From Avisuccinivibrio_A sp964651505 (GTDB lineage Bacteria; Pseudomonadota; Gammaproteobacteria; Enterobacterales; Succinivibrionaceae), in the NCBI GenBank assembly GCA_964651505.1, contig CAZYXT010000022.1, positions 1 to 26,436 on the forward strand: DNA of 26,436 nucleotides, read 5' to 3'. The notes under the pieces are model-generated. The model made no database searches. It was given only the letters and a program-made list of their open reading frames with translations, and was not told where the DNA came from. Positions 1-5,456 of this stretch are shown here, in pieces (positions within the stretch are counted from its first letter, which is position 1; every line of letters starts with the position of its first letter). The position numbers were made by a program, and so were the translations under genes.

Positions 1-289
1 ATTCCGCGTCAAAAACGTGAGGCGGGAGAGACGGGAAGCAGGTTTGCTGACCGCGTAGTGAAAAGGAGCGCCGGAAGACTGCCTCATGAAAACGAGGCAG
101 GCAAAAATGTGATCTTAAACATATAGATAATTCCGCCATAAAATTCCCCCGGTGTATTGCACTTGAGGCAGAACCCAAAGCCCGACAATGCCGCGCGCCG
201 GGCAAGAGCAGGCCAAGAGTGATCCTCAAAGATCAAAGAAGAAACCGGCACGGCGGCCTTGAAGCGAATTATTTAAAAAAGTGACGGGC
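1..289. other. Left-edge stretch without a supported gene
   Basis: No convincing coding region is visible. One frame is open from the left edge to a stop at 124-126 and another to a stop near 55-57, so a short C-terminal end of an upstream plus-strand gene is possible, but neither reads like a family I recognise. A perfect 7-bp inverted repeat, CTGCCTC (79-85) with GAGGCAG (94-100) around an 8-nt loop, is the only clear structure. It is not followed by a T-run on either strand, so I do not call it a terminator. Confidence 0.4.
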
Positions 290-526
290 ATGAATGTCAG
301 CGACTTTGAGCTGTTGTGCGAGCTGAATGTGTTTAATGTCCCCCTCATGAATGATGCGGTCTACAAATTTAAACGTTATGAAGACGCAAGCCTGTCTTAT
401 ACAGGTCTGCAAAGCAAGCACGAAGGAGAAAAAGTCGGGTTATTCGATACTGTGCTAAGCCATGATGAATATGCCTCATTGTACGACTCTCAGCAGGTCT
501 CAATGACCTTAAGACGGTCTGAGTAA
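290..526 (+). CDS. Hypothetical small protein (doubtful)
   Basis: An open frame of 78 codons from the ATG at 290 (an in-frame GTG lies at 281). I do not recognise the product. It has no signal peptide, membrane segment or cysteine motif; it is mildly acidic with a mixed composition and sensible codon use, so it looks more like a protein than random sequence. Against it: no Shine-Dalgarno is visible before either start, no neighbour suggests a role, and the flanking DNA is non-coding. It could be a small accessory protein, a remnant of a larger gene, or a chance ORF. Confidence 0.3.
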   Translation: MNVSDFELLCELNVFNVPLMNDAVYKFKRYEDASLSYTGLQSKHEGEKVGLFDTVLSHDEYASLYDSQQVSMTLRRSE

Positions 527-708
527 CCGCACGGCCCGGCATTGCTTTGTTTAAGCCTGCAGCAAAGATCATGCGATAAAATCATGTCCCGAGTTCAAAA
601 ACGTGATGGGAGCCCAAAAAATTGCAGATAAACAGAGCCATTTGAGCCTTCTGCCTATAGAGTAAAAATGACACGCGGGCCTTATCATGTCTCAGCCTTA
701 AACCGATC

Positions 709-737
709 AAGACGGCCTTGCACCTAAGGCGCGTCTT
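709..737 (+). promoter_or_regulatory. Stem-loop in the leader of coaBC
   Basis: AAGACG (709-714) plus GCCTT (715-719) pairs with AAGGC (726-730) plus CGTCTT (732-737), leaving one bulged G at 731 and a 6-nt loop. The stem is 11 bp and ends 23 nt before the coaBC start, just upstream of its GGAG Shine-Dalgarno. No T-run follows, so it is not an ordinary terminator. It may be an mRNA-stabilising or translation-affecting hairpin, or an operator; function is inference. Confidence 0.45.
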
Positions 738-760
738 CAACGCAAGAACGGAGTACGAAT

Positions 761-2056
761 ATGCAGTTAGAGCATCGCAAAATTATTTTGGGGGTTACAG
801 GCTCCATTGCCGCCTATAAATCTTGTGAGCTGCTGCGCCTTTTGAAAAAGCAGGGCGCAGACGTGCACGTTGCCCTCACCGAATCGGCCGGGAAGATCGT
901 GGGCAAAACTGCCTTTGAGGCTTTAAGCGGCCATAAAGTTTACACCGATATCTTTGAAGAGGGCGGCGCGCTTGATCACATCAACTTAAGCGGCGACGCC
1001 GACTTGATCGTCATCGCCCCGGCTTCGGCCCAGACCATCGCCAAATTGGCATCAGGCATGGCCGACAACATGCTGACGGCCTCGGTATTGGCCGCCCCCT
1101 GCCGCACCGTCATCGCCCCTGCCATGAACAGCCGCATGTATGCCAATCCCGCCACGCAGCACAACCTTGAGGTTTTAAAGCAAAGAGGCTTTCTGATCAT
1201 CGCCCCCGATGAAGGAGATCTGGCCTGCGGCGAGCAGGGAGCGGGGCGCATGCGCTCTCCTGAGGAGATCTTGGCCTTCGTGATTGCCCTGTTAAACGGC
1301 AAGGATGGCATCGGCTTTAAGGGCTACACCTTCCTGCCATCGCCCCCCGAGCCGCCTGCTCTGACCCAGACCAAGCTTTTGCCCAAGGCCCGCGGTGCAG
1401 GCATCAGGGTTTTGATCACCGCAGGTCCCACCGAGGAGCCCATCGATCCCGTGCGTGTCATCACCAACCGCAGCTCAGGCAAAATGGGTTATGCCTTGGC
1501 CGCCGCAGCCAAAGCCCAAGGCGCCGATGTCACCTTGATCTCAGGACCTGTTGCCTTGGAGTGCCCTGACGGCGTGCGCCGCATCAGCGTCAAAAGCTGC
1601 GATGACATGCTGACCGCCGTCAAGCAGGAAGCGCAACATTGCCAGATCGTCATCGGCTGTGCGGCCGTATCCGACTACAAGCTGGCCTATGTTTACGATC
1701 ACAAGCTCACCAAGGAAGAACAAGGCGACTCCTTAACCTTAACCTTGATCAAAAACGAGGACATCATCTCCTGCGTGGGCCATTTGCAGGAAAACCGTCC
1801 CTTCACGGTGGGCTTTGCCGCCGAAACCAGCAACGGGCAGGAGCATGCCAAAGAGAAGCTGGTGCGCAAGAACCTTGACCTGATCGTGCTCAATGACGTC
1901 TCCTCAACGGACAGCGGGTTTAACAGCGACTTTAATCAGGTCGAAGTCTTTGACAAAGACGGGTGCGTCAAATCCTTTAACCGCGCTCCCAAGACCGTCA
2001 TTGCCCAAGATCTGATAAGCCTGATCTTTGAAATCTTCAAAAAGAGCTCCGAATGA
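761..2056 (+). CDS. coaBC: Bifunctional phosphopantothenoylcysteine decarboxylase / phosphopantothenate-cysteine ligase
   Basis: Cytosolic enzyme performing two consecutive steps of coenzyme A synthesis: joining 4'-phosphopantothenate to cysteine with CTP (CoaB), then FMN-dependent decarboxylation to 4'-phosphopantetheine (CoaC). The N-terminal half (about residues 1-180) is the flavoprotein CoaC domain. The catalytic His is H73 in the DHINLS segment, the PAMN motif is at 120-123, and the active-site Cys is C156 in the DLACGEQGAGRM segment. These sit two residues from the E. coli positions. The C-terminal half (from about 215) is CoaB, opening with ITAGPTEEPID and NRSSGKMG. The 431-residue length is slightly over the usual ~405, through a proline-rich linker around residues 190-212. 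The start is supported by GGAG seven bases upstream. Its stop overlaps the dut start (ATGA), the classical dfp-dut pairing. Confidence 0.97.
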   Translation: MQLEHRKIILGVTGSIAAYKSCELLRLLKKQGADVHVALTESAGKIVGKTAFEALSGHKVYTDIFEEGGALDHINLSGDADLIVIAPASAQTIAKLASGMADNMLTASVLAAPCRTVIAPAMNSRMYANPATQHNLEVLKQRGFLIIAPDEGDLACGEQGAGRMRSPEEILAFVIALLNGKDGIGFKGYTFLPSPPEPPALTQTKLLPKARGAGIRVLITAGPTEEPIDPVRVITNRSSGKMGYALAAAAKAQGADVTLISGPVALECPDGVRRISVKSCDDMLTAVKQEAQHCQIVIGCAAVSDYKLAYVYDHKLTKEEQGDSLTLTLIKNEDIISCVGHLQENRPFTVGFAAETSNGQEHAKEKLVRKNLDLIVLNDVSSTDSGFNSDFNQVEVFDKDGCVKSFNRAPKTVIAQDLISLIFEIFKKSSE

Positions 2057-2508
2057 TGGAATGCGGCCTTAAAATTTTGGACAAGAGGCTCGAAGGCCTC
2101 TTTGACCTGCCCTCTTATGCCACCGCAGGCTCGGCAGGCTTGGATCTGAGAGCCATGGTGCAAGAAGATACCCTGCTAAAGGCAGGGGAGAGCCTGCTGT
2201 GCCCCACGGGCATTGCCATCCATTTAAAAGATCCAAATGTCTGTGCCATGGTGGTGCCGCGCTCGGGCCTGGGCTTCAAGCACGGCATAGTGCTTGGCAA
2301 CCTGGTGGGGATCATCGACTCTGACTACCAAGGAGAGCTGATGGTGCCGCTGTGGAACCGCTCAAACGAGGATTTTTTAATCAAAGCAGGAGATCGCATT
2401 GCCCAAATGCTGATTGTGCCCGTGCTTAAAGCAAAGTTTAATGTGGTCGGCAAGTTTGACGAGAGTTCCCGCAGCGAGGGAGGCTTCGGCTCCACCGGGA
2501 TTGGCTGA
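2053..2508 (+). CDS. dut: Deoxyuridine 5'-triphosphate nucleotidohydrolase (dUTPase)
   Basis: Hydrolyses dUTP to dUMP and pyrophosphate, keeping uracil out of DNA and feeding thymidylate synthesis. It is a homotrimer built from 151-residue chains, the normal length. The conserved dUTPase motifs run in order: AGLDLRA near residue 30, PRSGLGFKHG, the substrate-binding GIIDSDYQGEL, GDRIAQMLI, and the glycine-rich C-terminal arm RSEGGFGSTG that closes over the active site. The start overlaps the coaBC stop by ATGA, indicating translational coupling. ATGATG gives two possible starts; the first creates the overlap, the second lies in another frame. In E. coli slmA follows; here the operon ends with a terminator instead. 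Confidence 0.97.
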   Translation: MMECGLKILDKRLEGLFDLPSYATAGSAGLDLRAMVQEDTLLKAGESLLCPTGIAIHLKDPNVCAMVVPRSGLGFKHGIVLGNLVGIIDSDYQGELMVPLWNRSNEDFLIKAGDRIAQMLIVPVLKAKFNVVGKFDESSRSEGGFGSTGIG

Positions 2509-2511
2509 TGT

Positions 2512-2529
2512 GCCCGCCCCGGGCTTTTT
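2512..2529 (+). terminator. Intrinsic terminator after dut
   Basis: GCCCG (2512-2516), a 3-nt loop and CGGGC (2520-2524) form a compact GC stem followed directly by TTTTT (2525-2529), four bases after the dut stop codon. The stem is short but the arrangement is that of a Rho-independent terminator closing coaBC-dut. The CCCGGGCT of this stem also has a distant partner AGCCCGGG at 2563-2570, a possible alternative pairing. Confidence 0.6.
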
Positions 2530-2664
2530 GCCGCCTGCGTCCTTCATAACCGGGCATTTTGCAGCCCGGGATCTTCTGCCCTGATGATAACCTGCGTCAC
2601 CGCCAATTTTTGGCAGGCATCTGTCTTTCTACAGCCCGCATAGAAAGTGCTTTTGCGCAAATTA

Positions 2665-2680
2665 TGTGATCTTAATCACA
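2665..2680. promoter_or_regulatory. CRP-type operator, distal copy
   Basis: TGTGATCTTAATCACA is a perfect TGTGA-N6-TCACA palindrome with A/T-rich flanks, matching the E. coli CRP consensus closely. Its centre is 36 bp from the proximal site and about 98 bp upstream of the inferred transcription start. Tandem sites like this typify strongly CRP-dependent promoters. The binding protein is inferred. Confidence 0.8.
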
Positions 2681-2700
2681 TTTTAATTGACTGCCAAAAG

Positions 2701-2716
2701 TGTGATTATGATCACA
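2701..2716. promoter_or_regulatory. CRP-type operator, proximal copy
   Basis: TGTGATTATGATCACA is a second perfect TGTGA-N6-TCACA palindrome. Its centre lies 55.5 bp from the last base of the TATACT -10 hexamer, so about -61.5 to -62.5 from a start near 2770. This is the spacing of class I activation, as at the lac promoter. It points to cAMP-CRP activation of the downstream regulator genes. Confidence 0.8.
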
Positions 2717-2758
2717 TAAATAGCGATTTTACTTCCATGAGACGGAAGTTGCGCCGGT

Positions 2759-2764
2759 TATACT
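2759..2764 (+). promoter_or_regulatory. Putative -10 element of the WYL-lysR promoter
   Basis: TATACT matches five of six bases of the sigma70 -10 consensus. No good -35 hexamer is found 16-18 bp upstream, which is normal for an activator-dependent promoter. The ACTTCC/GGAAGT inverted repeat just upstream overlaps the -35 area and could be a second regulator's site. Confidence 0.5.
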
Positions 2765-2868
2765 GACCCCAGATGATGAGCTTGAAGCTGTCATCACGTG
2801 ATTTCTACCCGCGGCATTGTGCAGATTTTGCGCGCTGTACAGTCTGCCAATGCTATTTAGGAGCAGTT

Positions 2869-4440
2869 ATGAGCGATGCATGCAAACCGATGAGCGCCGG
2901 CAGTTCGAACAATAAAGTGCTGCGCTTTTTCTTGTCGCTCTTGGGCTCAGGCGGCTACTTGAGCCAGCAGGAGCTTGGACAAAAACTTGATTGCTCCTTG
3001 CAAACGGTAGCACGCATGGCAGACGAAATCGAGTCGGTGGTAGGTTTTGACAGTTTTAAGCGCGATCGCATTGACGGGCGCAACTGCTATCAGTTAAGAC
3101 CCTTGCGGCAAATGCGCAATATCAGACAGCCCATCAACAGCGAGGAGCTGCGCTATTTAAATTTGTGCGTGGAGATCGCAGGCCCCTATCTGCCCCCCGA
3201 GGTCAGAGAGAGCGTTGAAAACACCTTGTTTCAGTTCATGCTGATGGCCTCGGATCGCAACAATCCATTTTTAAAGGAAAACTGCCCCAAGATCATGGGC
3301 TTTTACCAAAAGGGCTTCATCGATTACCGCCCCCATTATCAAAAGCTCAGGCAGATATCCGATGCAGCAGGGCACCTTGGGGTTTTAAAGCTGGCCTATC
3401 AGGCAGCAGGCCGCACCGATCCCAAGGAGCACCTGTTTGCCCCCAGGCAGATCCTGACCATGTCGGGCACCATCTATGTGTTCGGCGGGATCTTAAATGA
3501 AGATTTGAGCTTGCGCCATGAAGTGCATCTGGCCTTGCACCGCATCTTAAGCGTCGATGAGACCTTATGGAAGTTTGAAAGCAAGATTAAGGTTAACGAA
3601 GATGGCAATTTCGGCCTGCCCTGGCACGAGCCTCGGACCTATCAGATCCGTTTTGCCCCGGGAGCACCTTCGGACTACGTCAGAGAAAGGATCTTCTCGT
3701 CAAATCAGATCTTAGAAGATCGCGAAGACGGCGGAGTCAATCTGACCTTGTGCACGGGAGCAACCCCCGAGCTGTTATCCTTTGTCAGATCTTTTGGCAA
3801 GGCGGCCAAGCTTTACACCGCCCATGGCACCCCCATCGAGAACCTCGATGATCTAAATGTCATTGACGATTTTTGCAAGGAAGGCGAGCCCAAACAGGAT
3901 CAGGATGAGCGCCCCCAAGCTTCAAAGGCTGACGGCGATGCACAAACGGCCGCACAATCAGATGCAAAGCCTGAGGCTAGGCCTTCGCACTTGAAGCGCG
4001 CATCTTTTGATGAGCGCATGCAGGATAAAAAGCACAGCACCTGCCAAGGCAGATCCGACAAAGCCTGTACCGCAGCAGGCTCGGATCTTAGCGGCAGCAA
4101 CTTATCCTCCGATCCCCTGTCTCATCAGGCAGGGGATGAGGATATCTATTCTCAAGATTTGAAGTTTTCGCCTCAAAAGCAGGCTGAAGATCCGATGGGA
4201 GATGGATCTGATCTACTTGCGGTGAAAACTTCAACTCCCCATAAATTCGATTCTCCTTCAGAGTGTAACGGCGATGCAATGCAGGATCGGCCAAAATCTT
4301 CAGATCCTGCATCGCCTTCTTTGAAAGGAGCCAAAAAACGCAGGCAGCCCAAGTGGGTGCGCAAATTGCAGCGTCCCGATGATTTTAAGCTCTCCGCCCT
4401 GATCGGGGCAAAACGCCGCAGGAGGACGCGAGGTGAATGA
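2869..4440 (+). CDS. WYL-domain transcriptional regulator with long disordered C-terminal tail
   Basis: Predicted DNA-binding regulator of the YafY/PafC/BrxR-like WYL class. Residues ~10-70 form a winged helix-turn-helix (LSQQELGQKLDCSLQTVARM). The region ~175-250 fits a WYL ligand-sensing domain (FAPRQILTMSGTIYVFGG, then a segment ending in LHRILSVDE). Residues ~260-345 fit the C-terminal WCX extension. The frame opens at 2773, but AGGAG with a 5-base spacer precedes the ATG at 2869, giving 523 residues. WYL regulators are usually ~230-350 residues. The last ~150 here are low-complexity: acidic and polar up to about 480, then strongly basic (KKRRQPKWVRK, AKRRRRTRGE). This tail coincides with a row of DNA inverted repeats. 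The gene overlaps the following LysR gene by 8 bp, so the two are probably co-expressed under the CRP-type promoter. The specific target and ligand are unknown. Confidence 0.75.
   Translation: MSDACKPMSAGSSNNKVLRFFLSLLGSGGYLSQQELGQKLDCSLQTVARMADEIESVVGFDSFKRDRIDGRNCYQLRPLRQMRNIRQPINSEELRYLNLCVEIAGPYLPPEVRESVENTLFQFMLMASDRNNPFLKENCPKIMGFYQKGFIDYRPHYQKLRQISDAAGHLGVLKLAYQAAGRTDPKEHLFAPRQILTMSGTIYVFGGILNEDLSLRHEVHLALHRILSVDETLWKFESKIKVNEDGNFGLPWHEPRTYQIRFAPGAPSDYVRERIFSSNQILEDREDGGVNLTLCTGATPELLSFVRSFGKAAKLYTAHGTPIENLDDLNVIDDFCKEGEPKQDQDERPQASKADGDAQTAAQSDAKPEARPSHLKRASFDERMQDKKHSTCQGRSDKACTAAGSDLSGSNLSSDPLSHQAGDEDIYSQDLKFSPQKQAEDPMGDGSDLLAVKTSTPHKFDSPSECNGDAMQDRPKSSDPASPSLKGAKKRRQPKWVRKLQRPDDFKLSALIGAKRRRRTRGE
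4051..4316 (+). repeat. Cluster of long inverted repeats inside the WYL gene
   Basis: Four hairpins lie nearly end to end. (1) AGATCCGA (4051-4058) and GCCTG (4063-4067) pair with CAGGC (4076-4080) and TCGGATCT (4081-4088). (2) TATCCTC (4103-4109) plus ATCCCCTG (4112-4119) pair with CAGGGGAT (4130-4137) plus GAGGATA (4138-4144): 15 bp with a 2-nt bulge. (3) Positions 4159-4172 pair with 4221-4234 (13 Watson-Crick pairs and one G-T), enclosing AGATCC/GGATCT (4188-4193 and 4204-4209). (4) GGCG (4270-4273) plus ATGCAGGATC (4279-4288) pair with GATCCTGCAT (4303-4312) plus CGCC (4313-4316). All are in-frame within codons ~395-483 of the regulator. Confidence 0.75.
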
Positions 4441-5338
4441 CGTCAGATTAAGGGTGTTTTGCGCCGCCGCCCAAAATTTAAGCTTTACCAAAGCATCAAA
4501 AGAGCTTTTCATATCCCAGCCTGCCGTCACCAAGCACATCAACAAGCTTGAATCTGACTTAGGGGTCAGGCTGTTTGAGCGCAACGGGCAGAAGATCTCC
4601 TTGACGGTGGCAGGCAAGATCATGCTCGATAAATGCCGGGTGATTTTGAAGGATTACGAAGATCTCAACTATGCCATCAATCAGTTCAAAGGACAGGAGG
4701 CCGGCAAGCTGCGCTTGGGCGCAAGCACCTCGATTTCCCAATATGTCCTGCCCGGGATCTTGGCCGACTTTGCCTCTTTGTATCCGCACATCGAGCTTTC
4801 GCTGTTAAACGGCAACTCGGTCACCATCGAGCAGGCCGTCTGCGAACAGATCATCGACTTGGGCATGGTCGAAAACGTCAATCATGCGCCCAACCTGCAT
4901 GTCACCCCCTTTTTAAAGGACAGACTCGTGCTTTGCTGCGGCAAAGAGACCCAGCTTAAACACACTCTGACCGTGGAGGAGCTCAAGCGCGTGCCCTTGG
5001 TCTTGCGCGAGCACGGCTCGGGCACCTTGGATGCCATCCGTCAGATCCTCGAGGAGCACAATGAGAAGTTATCTGACTTTAAAATAAAGCTGTTCTTGGG
5101 CTCCACCGAGGCCATCAAGCGCTTTTTGCAGCACTCCGATGCCGCAGGCATCGTCTCGCAATATGCGGTGGCAGAGGAGCTTAGGCGCGGGGAGCTTAAA
5201 AAGATAGAGCTTGAAGGGGTAAACTTTGAGCGCAATTTCAGCGTGGTCAGCGCGCAAGGCCCTCTCTCGCCCCTCTCCGAGCGCTTCTTCTTTTTCTTGC
5301 AGCAAAGCCTGCTCAAGCCCAAGGCGCATTCATCTTGA
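4433..5338 (+). CDS. LysR-family transcriptional regulator (CysL/YeiE-like)
   Basis: 301-residue LysR regulator of normal length. The winged helix-turn-helix is at residues ~15-60 (LSFTKASKELFISQPAVTKHINKLESDLG written over 15-44; key pattern SxxxxAxxxLxxSQPAVTxxI). The effector-binding domain runs from ~90 with LRLGAS, REHGSGT and GSTEAIKRFL. The last two features recall the CysL/YeiE/CbbR branch, which senses small sulfur or carbon metabolites. It starts at a GTG inside the end of the WYL gene (8-bp overlap), so it is translationally coupled to it. In E. coli the YeiE regulator gene adjoins yeiH; here yeiH lies 3 kb downstream beyond the restriction enzyme gene, with a LysR-style palindrome in front of it. 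Regulation of yeiH by this protein is a reasonable inference, not shown. Confidence 0.9.
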   Translation: MNDVRLRVFCAAAQNLSFTKASKELFISQPAVTKHINKLESDLGVRLFERNGQKISLTVAGKIMLDKCRVILKDYEDLNYAINQFKGQEAGKLRLGASTSISQYVLPGILADFASLYPHIELSLLNGNSVTIEQAVCEQIIDLGMVENVNHAPNLHVTPFLKDRLVLCCGKETQLKHTLTVEELKRVPLVLREHGSGTLDAIRQILEEHNEKLSDFKIKLFLGSTEAIKRFLQHSDAAGIVSQYAVAEELRRGELKKIELEGVNFERNFSVVSAQGPLSPLSERFFFFLQQSLLKPKAHSS

Positions 5339-5456
5339 ACCGGCATTTGTTGCCTGCGACCCGGGCAGAAGGACAGACAAGGCGCCGCATTCTTAGGCAT
5401 TGGCGCTGTGCTATCATGGGGCGGCTAACTGAGCGTAAGACAACAGGTTAAATAAA

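Larger units (their letters stand above)
2530..2868 (+). other. Intergenic regulatory region before the WYL gene
   Basis: About 340 bases without a gene. It holds two CRP-type sites (2665-2680 and 2701-2716), a 6-bp inverted repeat ACTTCC/GGAAGT (2731-2736 and 2744-2749), a -10-like TATACT (2759-2764), and a 10-bp palindrome ATCACGTGAT (2793-2802) in the presumed leader. The Shine-Dalgarno AGGAG (2859-2863) lies five bases before the chosen ATG. The first 100 bases after the terminator hold nothing I can identify. Confidence 0.6.

Noticed and set aside
108..123. CRP-like half-site TGTGATCTTAA resembling the perfect site at 2665
   Set aside because: The second half reads ACATA instead of TCACA and no gene start or promoter is nearby.
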